From Sialis fuliginosa (lineage: Eukaryota; Arthropoda; Insecta; Megaloptera; Sialidae): DNA of 64,000 nucleotides. The translations under genes and the position numbers were made by a program. Positions 33,184 through 44,936 of the stretch are shown here, one piece after another. Below the pieces are notes generated by a model that made no database searches, was not told the origin of the DNA, and saw only the letters and a list, made by a program, of their open reading frames with translations. The DNA is taken from contig OY540819.1 of NCBI GenBank assembly GCA_961205875.1, positions 3,164,501-3,228,500 on the forward strand. Reading direction: 5' to 3'. The first letter of the stretch is position 1, and each line of letters opens with the position of its first letter.

Positions 33184-34007
33184 CATAGACATAGAGAATG
33201 GACCAGGCATCTGACCCGAGAGCAGAGTCGTGTCAAAAGAAAAAGATGGACACAGGTTTGGAATATACTTGTCCTTTTTTTAAACAGGAGTGTAACTATT
33301 TCATTCTTAGTCCCGAACATTAAAAATATTCATAGATATTATCATAATATATTAATCTACTGTTGATTAATATATGATATTATTATACTATATGTATATA
33401 AAGAGGTTAAAATAATTAACGTTATAAAAAAATTTATTTAAAAAAAGTAACAATTATTGATTTCTAAATAATATAAGTTTCGAATTTTTTTAACCAATTT
33501 TAATGTCTTGTTCTAATACAAAAAAAAATATTTAAAATTTTGTTAAGTAAATCTTGTATGTGCTGTTTGTAATTGTAATCCATCTCATAATTTTGTAGCA
33601 ACCACATGGGAATTGATTTAAAACTATTTTTTATTAATATATATTAAATATTTTTGGTAGCAAAAATGTTATTTTCCCGGAATATCCGTTCATAATTTTG
33701 CAAATTTCTATCAGATCAATTGATTTTTTTTTAAATTTCCTTGATGAATTATGAACCATTATAGTATGTTTATTGTTTATATTATTTACTTTTCTAATAA
33801 AAAACTTATTGCACAAAAATCACAAGATAGATATACAAAAATATATCTGACAGAAATACTACCCTGAACTATAGTAAGCTACCAATCAGATTCTTAGAAA
33901 AAGAGGTAGATATATTCCAAACTACACTGCATCTCTCTCTCCCTTTTTGAACAGATGTTACACCATTGAGTTAATACAGAATGCACTGTCCATTCTCTAT
34001 GTCTATG
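33184..34007 (+). mobile_element. Family D DNA transposon, copy 1 (824 bp)
   Basis: Inverted termini CATAGACATAGAGAATGGAC are identical at both ends over 20 bp. The exact 8-bp duplication is CTATCAAT at 33176-33183 and 34008-34015. It contains a central quasi-palindrome around TTAATCTACTGTTGATTAAT. Copy 2 (47704-48529) is inverted and in the mid-90s percent identical by eye. No frame resembles a transposase, so both are non-autonomous. An 8-bp duplication with a CA... start is compatible with P-like or hAT elements; superfamily not decided. Confidence 0.9.
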
Positions 34008-34019
34008 CTATCAATATAT

Positions 34020-34430
34020 TATCGTCTCGTTTCGCGTGTAAACCTACTTAAAAAGCTATTTAGTTAGTTAGACAACTCAAATTTTGATACAGAGTTGAAA
34101 CTCTTACAGTAAGAATCTTCGACTCAAATAAATAACTATTAATAACAAGAAGTGTATATAACACATATATACGTCGATGAATAAGTGTGAGTGTGACAAC
34201 GTCTTTGGCTTTAGACAAGCAGTCGCGCTAAGAAGCGGTGAATTATGTCTCCTCGTTGGCACCGCAGTAACTACTTCCGCAAGCAATGAATACACAGAGC
34301 GCGGCGCGACTTATTCGGAAGTAGTTGATGGTTTCCGAGACAGTCTGCGCCATCTTGAGAAATAATGTCACTTTGTCAGTACTTCGGACTCATTACGACC
34401 AGACAGTGGTGGTCCATACGAAGATAATAA
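34020..34430 (+). mobile_element. Possible LTR-end remnant
   Basis: 34100-34415 is richer in G+C than its surroundings and ends '...ACGACCAGACA' followed by GTGGTGGTCCATACGAAG, which resembles an LTR 3' end plus primer-binding region of a BEL/Pao- or Gypsy-like element. No internal coding region follows, so at most a solo end survives. It is broken and old. A 62-codon frame here matches no domain that I know. Confidence 0.3.
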
Positions 34431-34687
34431 AACAAATTCTCATTTTATAAGAACGCATCGCATCAATAATTAATGTTTTGATTATAATTTTAACTTGAAT
34501 TTTCAAAAATATTCAACTTATAATATTTGAGGTTAAAAATAACTATTGTAATTTGGGGACTCTTAAATCAATGTATAAGTACAGTGAAATGCAGAAGTGG
34601 TCGTCCAGTTTTCATTGAAATTCGCTTATCACAAACTTAGTAGGCTTCTCCCCACACAGGTTGCCTCAGTAGTTTTTGACCAATCAA
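34431..34687. other. AT-rich intergenic DNA
   Basis: No gene or repeat is recognised. Confidence 0.35.
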
Positions 34688-34870
34688 CTTGGGCACCCCA
34701 GAAGACGTATTTTCCCCTTCTCACTCCGAGTTACAAGGCTGTATTTGTTACGATTGGGTACATCATTCCCCCTATCAATATTTGGGCACCCCAGATGACG
34801 TATTTCCCTTTATTGCGCCGAGTTACTGAGGCTACTTTGTATTTTACATACCTTGGCTTCTCCCATTTCA
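34688..34870 (+). repeat. Imperfect tandem repeat of about 100 bp
   Basis: GGGCACCCCAGAAGACGTAT (34690s) and GGGCACCCCAGATGACGTAT (34780s) are each followed by a CCGAGTTAC block. The two units are diverged. Their origin is unknown; they could be part of a decayed retroelement. Confidence 0.55.
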
Positions 34871-36227
34871 TTATTATAATATTTAAATCATTTTTTCTAT
34901 GTACCAAACAAAGACAGAAATTTTGAAACTCATTTGCTAGCTAAAGAAGTACTCTTCGTTTATAGTACTCGTATATTATGCAATCTATTGAAAATTGTAT
35001 AATAGTCCAGTAAAGGAAGAATTTTGACAGGAAATTAAGAAGGCAAGCAATTTTATGATTGATTCTTATAGATTTTGAACCGGAGAATTCGAAAAAAGTA
35101 ACCCGGACTAGCAAAAAGTGGTGCAACACCCTTAAAAATGAGGTTTAAGGGTGAAAATCCCATTTCCAACCGTTTTTTCAATTTATCACAAAATCTAAAG
35201 CGATGATGGTATATTTTTATGGTTGATATATGTTCAGGACACTCAGATGAATCGATTGTGACCACATATACTAAATTTGGCCAAAAATGACCTCTTCCAA
35301 AGGGCTTAAAAGACTTAAAAATGCATCTTTTGGGGAAAATAGTTTAAAAATTAATAACTTTTGTTAAAATCATCCAAATGACTCGTAACTAGGCTCAAAT
35401 TGTTCCTGAAGTTCCAAAAAATAATAATGAACTATAATTTAAAAAAATATTAATAGTTTAACCAATAAAAATCGCTAATGTTTAAGAGTAAGTAACGTAA
35501 TATTTTCGAATCTGTTGTAAGCGATTCTGACGTTTAAGGTGGCAGACGACTTCTGAAGCCCATAGTACATACTGAAAAGTTTTTGGATTTAAATATATAT
35601 CTCTATCCCCGACTAGCCACCACTGGACGGCTTCTCCAGAAAGCGGAGCATGATTTGCAACCCCCCGAGACGGTAATTACAGTGACAAACTTGTGAATGG
35701 ATGGATTTTGTTCTGAGCGCCGACACATTTCTTTGTAAGTCGTTGTAGATCACTGCTAATGTGTGGTGTTTGCACGACCCGAAGCCAAATGAATTGTGTA
35801 TGTCTTATTGTTAATGCTGTTAGTTATTAATATAGCGTATTGCTTGGCTAAGACATAACAATGGCATGAATTATTATGACTTTAACAAACAACAATGAAA
35901 CTTCCTTAAACAAACAATATTTAATATCACCATACATGTTTTTTTTTAAATATAATTTTTTCACAAAAAAAAACTTTCATATTTATTTATTTCTAAACAG
36001 TTTGATACATTATAAAAAATTGTAACATTGTCACGCATTAGAAATTTACAAAAATATTATAAAAGTAATTAAAATGCAAAGATACAGAATTCAAATAGTC
36101 ATAAACTGGAAAAATTCATCTACAGAAAATAAGTAGTTTTCGAGTAAAAGATATTTAATAGACCTTTGGAATTTCTTATTAGGTAATGCTTTGATATGTA
36201 AAGGAATGCAATTGCAATAAGTGAGCG
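34871..36227. other. Intergenic DNA
   Basis: Mostly AT-rich. 35560-35800 is balanced and unique (GGACGGCTTCTCCAGAAAGC). No gene is supported. Confidence 0.35.
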
Positions 36228-36942
36228 TTTTGCTTCCTTGCAATATCGAAGATACAAGAAGCTATGTGATCGTTTCAGATTGAGACAAAAAAAATGTTCT
36301 CCGATTTCAAAATTTTAAATTGATTTATCCGTTTCACGTCAACGCAAACACTTTTCGTTCCGTGTCTGTCTGTCTGTCCGTCCGTGTGTTCGTCTGTCCC
36401 CTGAATCCTTGTCACACGCATAACTCATGAACCTCTGAACCGATATTATTGATATTTGGTCGGATGGTTGGGTCTGGCTTGAGGACGGTCCCATTTCAAA
36501 ATCATCAAAATCTTGTGTAAGGGGGAGGGGTGACACCCCAAAATATTTATTTTTCAAGATATCTCAAGAACGACACATGTTACGTGAAAATTTTATAGAA
36601 TATTTGTTGTAAAATATTCCCTTACAAAGATTTATCTCAATTTATTTTAAAAATTCGTGTTTTGTTTTTCTAAATTGATATTACTTGGATATATTAAATG
36701 TCATTTTGACATTTGCATAAATTTAGATTTAGATTGAAATTTTCAAAAAATTAAAAATATATGAACAAATATTCAGGTGTGTTTTAAGAAAAATTTCGAA
36801 CTAATATTTTTAGTAAAATTGTATAAAAATTAAATGGTTAAACCAATTCCAGGCAATTTATTTAAATTGTTGAATAATTAACTACCTTTGGTGAATTTAG
36901 TACGAGGAAGCACTGTGCATTTACTTGGCAGATGTTTTTTTA
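36228..36942 (+). repeat. Repeat family A, copy 3
   Basis: Starts TTTTGCTTCCTTGCAATATC and ends CTTGGCAGATGTTTTTT. It has the GTCTGTCTGTCCGTCCGTG microsatellite (about 36364-36400) and only one AAATGTCATTTTGACATTT unit (about 36697). Confidence 0.75.
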
Positions 36943-37493
36943 TACATATACTGTAATGACTGCGCTTTCAAAATAATTTGACGATTTTTTTTAAAGACAT
37001 TAAATTTATTTATTGATATTGAGTAGATAGGTATATCGTAGTATGATTATATTATTGAAAAATATACAATTATTTTGATTATTTACCAAATGTCAAAACT
37101 TATACCGTATGTGTTGTATTTTTATAAAAACTATCAATATAATTTATTGATGGTATTATACAGAATGAGTAAAAAATATGGAATTTTGCTTATTTTTTCT
37201 AAAATTAATTATTAAAAAAAAATGTTTTTTTAACAGAAAATTTTTCAAAAAAACTTTGTGCTATCAGTTACATTACTATGGCATCTAATTCTATTTTTTT
37301 AAATAACAACATATCTTTTTTATTGATTATATGAATACATCTTATTTTTTTGCATACAACCCTGTAAAATTTTAATGAGATTGCAATCGAAAATTTTTTA
37401 CTACTTAACTACTTTTTTTCTTTTCTTTCAATTGATTGTTTATTATAAAATAAGAAGTTTTTATGTTCTTAATGGGCTCAAATACCGATTGAA
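36943..37493. other. AT-rich intergenic DNA
   Basis: Nothing recognised. Confidence 0.35.
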
Positions 37494-37501
37494 CTAATTG
37501 G

Positions 37502-37877
37502 CAGTGGCGTAGTAAGCATAATTGGCGCCCGGGGCACGATATCTTTTCGGCGCCCTCAAAAATAATTTTTAAAAAATAATAATAATTTTTTTCATAATTA
37601 ATTTGAATTAAAATTGACGTGACTAAAAAAAAAAAAAAAAAAGGTAATTGAGTATTTAATTTCTCTCAAATCTTATTTATTAAATACATTCTACATTTTC
37701 ACGACTTAAAAAAAAAAAAAAAGGTGTTCAGTTGCATTTTCTAAAAAAATTAAGTTTATGCGGTTCAAAACGTTTCAGAGCCTTTTGGCGCCCCTTTATA
37801 AGTAGCGCCCGGGGCATGATAACCCCCCTTGCCCCCCCCCCTTGCCCCCCCCTTGCCACCCCCTCGCTACGCCACTG
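37502..37877. mobile_element. 376-bp hAT MITE (CAGTGGCGTAG type)
   Basis: Termini CAGTGGCGTAGTAAGC and ...GCTACGCCACTG. The exact 8-bp duplication is CTAATTGG at 37494-37501 and 37878-37885. GCGCCCGGGGCA occurs near both ends. The interior holds A runs at 37625-37643 and 37708-37723 and C-rich tracts near 37825. No coding. Confidence 0.9.
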
Positions 37878-37885
37878 CTAATTGG

Positions 37886-38309
37886 TCAATCTAGTATATG
37901 TTTTCTACTTATTAAAATATCATATGGCTCATTTACAATTTAATACAATCGGTTAGAAAAACCATTATTGTTTTTCACATGTGAAGAACATATAGTATTA
38001 ATGTTAATAATTAAAATGATTATACTGTTTATTAGATCTACGGTAAGATTAAATTAATCTTAATTTAAAGCTATCGTTTTATTGCTGTTTATTATACGTC
38101 TCAGGTTTATGGCTTTGGAAGGGAAATTTAACTGTTAATTAAAATCATTATAATAAATTATTTTTTATGTTTATATTTATATTAATACATATAGGCGTTA
38201 TGATTGCATATAGTGTGTTATTATTATATATATTTATCTTACAATAGAACTTATAGAATACGAACGAAATTCAAGAAAACATATTTTGCTAAGTGGAGTC
38301 ATATTAATG
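37886..38309. other. AT-rich intergenic DNA
   Basis: It includes TAAGATTAAATTAATCTTAA (about 38044-38063), a palindromic homeodomain-like patch. Nothing else is seen. Confidence 0.35.
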
Positions 38310-39145
38310 AAAAAAACATCTGCCAAGTAAATGCACAGTGCTTCCTCGTGCTAAATTCACTAAAACCGATAGTGTTCAGATAAATTGCCTGGCATTGGTT
38401 AACCATTTAATTTTTATACAAATTTTACTAAAAAATCTTAGTTCAAATTTTTTCTTAAAACGCACCTGAATATTTTTTCTTATATTTTTAATTTTTTGAC
38501 AATTTCAATCTAAATCTAAATTTATGCAAATGTCAAAATGACATTTAAAACGTCAAAGTGACATTTAAAACGCCAAAGTGACATTTAAAACGTCAAAATG
38601 ACACTTAATATATCCAATCAAATATCAATTTAGAAAAACAAAACACGAATTTTTAAAATTAATTTAGATAAATCTTTGTAAGGGAATATTTTACAACAAA
38701 CGTAGTAGACCCATATTATAGGAAATTTAATTCTCTACAAAAAATATTCTATAAAATTTTCTCGTAACATGTGTCGTTCTTGAGATATCTTGAAAAAATA
38801 AATATTTTGGGGTGTCACCCCTCCCCCTTACACACGATTTTGATGATTTTGAAATGGGACCGTCCTCAAACCAAACCCAACCATCCGACCAAGTTTCAAT
38901 AATATCGGTTCAGTGGTTCATGAGTTATGCGTGTGACAAGGATTCAGGGGACAGACGGACGGATACACGGACACACGGACACACGGACACACGGACAGAC
39001 AGACAGACACGGAAGGAAAAGTGTTTGTCTTGACGTGAAACGGATAAATAAATTTAAAATTTTGAAATTGGAGAACTTTTTTTTTGTCTCAATCTGAAAC
39101 GATCACATAGCTTCTCGTATCTTCGATATTGCGAGGAAGCAAAAT
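38310..39145 (-). repeat. Repeat family A, copy 4
   Basis: Inverted relative to copy 3, only about 1.4 kb away. Full length, with about four AAATGTCATTTTGACATTT-type units (38527-38605). Its microsatellite has expanded to (GGACACAC) and (GACA) units at 38951-39008. Confidence 0.75.
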
Positions 39146-40860
39146 CGTAATAAGGAACTGAAAGAAAGGAGTATTTTTTTAAATTAATTTGTTCGATAGT
39201 ATAGTAATTGTAGCTTGTTTCTACGGTTCTAGAAATGTAAAAGCTAATTTGTGTAGTTAAAAAATTGCAAGTAGAAAGAAAAATTTAAAAAAGTGTAATT
39301 GTAGAGTAAAAAAAAGTAACTATAATTTGTAAAAGAAAAATATATAAAGTGTAGAGCAAAAAAAAGGTATTTGCAATTGAACATTTTTCTAAAAATAACC
39401 CCTGGGAATCACAGGGAGTACGTAACTGAAGTCTTTATATTGAGCAATTTCTGGATTACATTTTTTTTTGACCTTTTTGAAAAAAAACTTTTTACAGTTT
39501 CGTTTGTACGTTTTTTAAAATATATATCCGGTTTTATTGGTCGGATTGCAAAAACAAAAAATTCATTTTCTTTGTTATAAATTTCTCTATAAAACTGAAT
39601 AGTTATAAATTCCATTAAGTTTTTGCATAACCTAAAAAAAATAAATAAAAATATGTATATTTTAAAAAATTTCTTGTATAACATGGTCAATTATTAATGG
39701 ATTTTAATGAAATATTGGGAAAATATATTCCTTATGATCATTTTTTTAAATTTGTCTAAAATAAAACGATAAGCAGTCATCATTTTTTTTTATAATAAAA
39801 AAAAGTATTTTTTAATAAGCATATCTACTCGTACTGTACAATAAATATATTTCTGTAAGGTCAGCATTGCAGACATGATTACTGTAGATAATAATAATAT
39901 TTAATATACACACACACAGATATATTTATAATCCGTGCATTTGATGCACGGGGTGGTAAGTTTTATCGACGTGTGTAGCGTTGCACACATGCAACTAATA
40001 AAACATATATGATTTACGGGCAATCATGTCGCCCGGCTCTAATCGAATTGCAAATGGTTACATTCACTGGTTCGGAAACACGGTGGTGTTGCTACTGTGC
40101 ACACCACTGTACAGAACCGAACCTAGGAGAACATTTTCTTGACTAATATAGTCCAAGTAAATTAGATTTTTTAGAAAAAAAAATCATAAAGTTTTGATAC
40201 TTTGTCCACGAACTCTTTATAAGGTTTGGAATAAGATCCCGAAAGTCGAGGATGGAACATCACCTTTCACGTAAAAAACAACCCCTTTATTCCAGTTTTT
40301 CTCATTTTTCAGCCGAACGGAGAAAAAAAATTACAAGAATTAAAGATTCTACATAAAATTCTACGTAAAAAATTTCATGTGCACTATTCGGTTAATCCCC
40401 AGCCTACTTTCGCATTCGATGCTCGAAGTGAGGAGTAGTTTTGGGAATGCAGCGAAAAATCGGCGTAACATGATTTTTCACCGTAAGTATTTCCAAAACG
40501 ACTGATTTATTATAATTGTATATTAAAGATTCGCGCCCGGTTTATCAAGTTTAACAAAATGCTGCTTAAACAAATTTAACCTTTGTTTGACACACTGGGG
40601 TACAATCAACTCCACGTTTTTTCTATGTTAATTTAAAGTAACCAAATCTAATCTAATCTTCCAATTTTTTTAACATACTTTCTTTTAATATTTTACTATA
40701 TAACTTATACAGTCTTCAAAAGAAACTTTTCAAAAGCCTGTAAAAAAATTCTCAAGTAGAAATATTTAATATTTTATTTTTTATGATGATTTTTGTCGAT
40801 AGGGTACAAAAACCCCAATGTGTCAAGTATGCTATTCTAGAGAAGTGTGTCAAACAAAGG
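39146..40860. other. Intergenic DNA with small hairpins
   Basis: Mostly AT-rich. It holds CCGTGCATTTGATGCACGG (perfect 8-bp stem, about 39932-39950) and a longer imperfect stem at 40075-40125 (GGTTCGG...CCGAACC with GGTGGTGT/ACACCAC inside). No gene is recognised. Confidence 0.35.
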
Positions 40861-41047
40861 TTAATTATAATTCAAATGGTTCATAACACAGAATAACTCT
40901 ATAGTTTATGTCACATTCATTTTATTCTATCTTTTATTAGTTTGTCAGAAATATGTTTTAATAATATAAGAATCACGTACACTGTTCACTGTCAGGATTA
41001 CGTATAAGAAAGTCCCATGGCTCCCATGGCAGATATTTTGTTTATGT
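40861..41047 (+). repeat. Repeat with ATAAGAAAGTCCCATG motif, copy
   Basis: TTCAAATGGTTCATAACA, CTATAGTTTATGTCACATTC and TACGTATAAGAAAGTCCCAT match parts of the 4980-5340 and 31320-31570 repeats. Confidence 0.5.
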
Positions 41048-41360
41048 TATACATATTTTCAACCTTTTAGTATTTGCGACCCAATTTTCAATCACAATTC
41101 TCATACAATAATTTTATTAAACCTTCTTTCGAAGAACTTTGCTCTGCAAGACAGGCCAAATTAAATATATTGTGCAGTACTGATACAATCCTATTTATAA
41201 GCGTATTATGTCAGTGTAAATGTAAACGTGTATTTTATTGTTTTTTTTCAGTAAATTAAATATATTTTTTAATAATATTTTTTCTCGATATGCTCGCGCC
41301 CCCCATTTAATTTAATCACGCCTCCCTAGGTAGGCGCGCATCATAGGTTGAGAATCGCTG
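41048..41360. mobile_element. Degraded hAT element
   Basis: The left part ATTTTCAACCTTTTAGTATT and TTGCGACCC, and the right part ATAGGTTGAGAATCGCTG, are the opposite ends of the 'CAGTGTTTCTCAACCT' hAT type. The leftmost bases and the target duplication have decayed. The 61-codon frame inside is not transposase-like. Confidence 0.5.
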
Positions 41361-42336
41361 TATTATGTGCATCTTTACAATATAAATATGTTGTAGAAAG
41401 CAGTGAAAAGGGTAATAATTATTTTTATTATTATAATTATTTAAAATAAAGTGCAGGATAACTGACCTCATTCAGAAAAATAATAATACATATATACAAG
41501 AATAATTTTGTTCGTTAATATAATTATATACCTTCCACATACACACATTTACATAATTATTATAGAAAAAATTAGCTTCTATACTAAATATTTATGCGTT
41601 GTTATAAAACAAAATATAACTTAATTTACAGTAGAAATAAATACTAAAATATAATAACATATTACCATTATTCTGAGGCAGTAAAAAACTAAAGCATTTA
41701 AAATTACTTATTCATATAATCTTGAGTCATAAAAAAACTGCTCTATAAATATAAAAATTTATAGTAGTTGCATATAAACGTAAAATATGACCAAAAATCT
41801 CGCACTCAAAAGTTTTGTCTTGAAATTTATAATGGCATTAAAATTTTTAATTAGTCGTGTACTTGGATGTCGTAAATTTCATTAAACTGCCGCTGGATTT
41901 ACATAACCACATAGTTAAAAATGTATATTTAACTTATGAGTGATTAAGAAATTCTGACAAATTTCTAATTAAGCTATAAGGGCTAGAAAAGGCGCTCCAT
42001 CAAAATACAACAATGACATTGTCGTGTTGTTTGTCAGTAAAACTGCGGTCTGTTACCGGAAATGGCTCAAGACATGCGACCACAGGGTATGGGGTTGTAC
42101 AACACTGCTCAAAAGTTTTACAACATAGAAAAAAATATTCAATATATTATGCAACTCATTGCAATATCGGGTTCTACTAAATATATATTTTTTATCGTTT
42201 TTGTGAAAATATAATTACTTAATTAATTTATTACTTAAATATATAAAAATAAAATTACTTAATAATTATTACTTAAATATAATTACATTATTTGTTATAT
42301 TCTAAAATTAAAATTGGTATAAAGTAATGGCTTTTC
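41361..42336. other. AT-rich intergenic DNA
   Basis: A small richer patch lies at about 42045-42105 (TGTTACCGGAAATGGCTC). No gene is recognised. Confidence 0.35.
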
Positions 42337-42837
42337 TTTTTTGTAATTCTCATGAACTCATGATACGTACTAATAAAACAAGTAACTCTTTATTTAATCG
42401 ATTTAATTACCAAAGTCCCCAAATATAGTTTGTTTTTTTAATTATAGCCTTTTATTTTGTTTATATTTTTTCTCCAGTAATGGATAAAGTAAAACCAGTA
42501 ATGAGCACGCAGTGATGGGCACTTGTTAATGATTAAAAAATGATAAGTACTACTGCACAAAAGATACAAAAGAAATAATTGTTGAAACAATGCAAAGCAG
42601 TTAATATGATAATATAAATATTAATAAATAAATTATACTAATAATTAGTTTAAATGTCCACCATTTTGAAACATATTGGCCGATTATCATCAAATCACGC
42701 TGTATAGATGATGTAGTTAAATAGATTAATATTCAGAATTGGTAGTAATCAAATATCAACAGATATTTCTAATTGAGTACATTTATTTAAAAATAGCCAT
42801 TACTGAAGTCATATCCAAGACTGGTGCCAGTACCTTA
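42337..42837 (-). mobile_element. MITE family C, copy 4
   Basis: Inverted relative to copy 1, with the terminus GACTGGTGCCAGTACCTTA at 42837. The other terminus, including the GCGGCCATAA block, is missing, so it is truncated by about 80 bp. Confidence 0.7.
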
Positions 42838-43553
42838 TATAAACCTTGCTCTCATTTTTTTGGAGAGTGGAGAGGGGATGGGTGTAATGTAAGATGTTCT
42901 CTATAATTTTTATTTTCATTATTTTAGTGTCGGTAAGTGACAGTTGACAGTTAAAAAAAATTTTTTTTCAGTCAGCTAATTTTCAAAAAAATATAATAGC
43001 GAGAAAAATCTGACAAAATAGGAATATGTATAATGTCTGAAAGACACACAAACAATCATAAATCATAGTAAAAATAGATTCACAAAATTTTCATTTGAAA
43101 AAGAAGTGGTATTGAAATTTTCATGACGTTTTATTATAAACTGTCACAACCCGCTTTTCACCGGTGCTGTACCAACTTAAAGCATTAACAATATACATGC
43201 GTGCCAACTGCAAAGCCATCGTTCAAACGTTGACGTTCCGAAGTGCGTGTAATGTCACTGGCTCGTATAAAGCGCTCGTGTAAAGTGTGAATTTTTAATA
43301 GTTTCTAAACAAGATTTTATTTTCGTACCTATGCGCTCGTATTAAGATTTGTGTGCAAGTCCTTTTAATTTCGTGTAACTCGTAATTGTTTTTTATTTTT
43401 TTTGAGATATGTGTCCATATATGCGCTAATGATGATTGTTATCTTTAGGTTTGAATTAATTTCAAGCAAGGGTGATTTTGCAACTTTGTGTGGTTTTTAA
43501 ACTGTAGGGGTCGCGCAAAGATTATGGGTAGTCTGTAAAAAACAGAATGTAAG
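42838..43553. other. Intergenic DNA with a richer patch
   Basis: 43145-43300 is balanced (ACCGGTGCTGTACCAAC, TTGACGTTCCGAAGTGCG) and includes CTCGTATAAAGCGCTCGTG, superficially a TATA-type sequence. No exon is recognisable around it. Confidence 0.3.
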
Positions 43554-43561
43554 CTCAGGAG

Positions 43562-44360
43562 CAGGACCGTAACTACCACCGGGGCCCCCGAGTATAGGGG
43601 GCCCCCGAACAAGGAATGTACTTTTTTTTACGAAATCGAATTAAAAAAAGTTTTGAGTTAAACTCATTTTGATTCAACACGGACAAATTTTTTCAAAAAC
43701 AAATACCCAAAAAAAACTATTTTCAATACATTTACATATAGAATTATTTTCAGCGCCATCGCATAGTACATAAAAATCTACAAAAAAAGAATGTCCCTCT
43801 AGCATTTGTTGCCCACAAGATATTTTTTATTTTTTAATGGGTTTTTTAGCCGTTTTGATTTGGAACTTGTCACAATTACCTATAAGGAATATCTTTTCTC
43901 AAAATTTTATTAAAATCGCTTTACTATTGGTCATTGTAAAACAAAGTACTTTACGTTCGTAATAAAATTATGAGATTTTTAAAAATTTAGTTTTATAGGG
44001 AAATTCATAACAAATTTTAAAATGATTTTTTTATTTTTGCAATCCGGTCAATAGAATTTATTTAAAAAAAACGTGCACAAAAAACCGCGTAAAAATTGTA
44101 GTTTTTTCAAAAAGGTACAAACAATTTCGCTAATATGACTCCACTATAAATCGAATTTTATGCAGCTCGATATGAGAAATTATTGTTTGTTTTTTTCAGA
44201 AAAATTATTTACTAGCTGGTTTAATTGTCATTGTTTACAAAAAATATTAATAAATAAAATTTGAAAGCAATCACATTTTTATTGAAAAACTTATTTTTTT
44301 CGAAAATAGTAACATACTTCAAAAGCGTTTAAAAAAATTTATAAGGGGGTTACTGCCCTG
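43562..44360. mobile_element. 799-bp hAT element
   Basis: Termini CAGGACCGTAACTACC and ...GGGTTACTGCCCTG. The exact 8-bp duplication is CTCAGGAG at 43554-43561 and 44361-44368. The left subterminal region has GGGGCCCCCGAG and GGGGGCCCCCGAA. No transposase frame is visible. Confidence 0.85.
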
Positions 44361-44368
44361 CTCAGGAG

Positions 44369-44934
44369 AATATATTTTGAGTATGAATATTTACTTTAAG
44401 TATAAACTCTGATTGGTATGAATAAAAATACTTGACTATATTTACTCAAACTTTGAGTATATATTTCCTTACATTTAATTTAATCCAATTTCGTGTACAT
44501 ACTTTATACACAATAGGTACATATTTACATTATCCAATATACAGGATGTCAAAAATATTCCAAATATTTCGAAAATGGTACATGCAGCATCGAAAAACAA
44601 AAAAATACTTGTTCAATATTTTTGAAAAAGCTATTCAACTACACAAAACTCAACCCCACAGAGCAACTTTGATATCTTAAATAGAAACCCCCATTTTTCA
44701 TTGCAGATTCGGATTTTGCGTAAAAAAATACGTAACTTTTGTCTGAAACATTTTTTTGTATTCGGGGTAAATGGCGCTGTAATGACTGTCCGAAAATAAA
44801 AATTTTGTAAGAGAAATTATCAATGAAATATTAATAAAGACGAGGCTTTGAATAGAAAAGCATAATTGTTCATAAAGTTGCACCGAAAGTTTAACATAAA
44901 TCGTCACCGGAAAATAAGTTATGATAAATAATAC
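44369..44934. other. AT-rich DNA with a composite-repeat look
   Basis: Around 44540-44720 the sequence (ACAGGATGTCAAAAATATTC, AGCAACTTTGATATCTTAAA) resembles dispersed insect repeats that I cannot name. Frames of 82 and 92 codons are rich in I, F and Y and unsupported. Confidence 0.35.
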
Positions 44935-44936
44935 TA

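Noticed and set aside
34177-34365. 62-codon frame with varied composition
   Set aside because: No domain recognised, and the stretch more likely belongs to an LTR-like remnant; not called as a gene.
3463-39008. Microsatellite tracts as a CRISPR-like array
   Set aside because: The units are 4 bp and contiguous, with no spacers; this is insect nuclear DNA.
43230-43300. TATA-like sequence CTCGTATAAAGCGCTCGTG as a core promoter
   Set aside because: No exon, initiator with context or coding sequence downstream; the match is too weak on its own.
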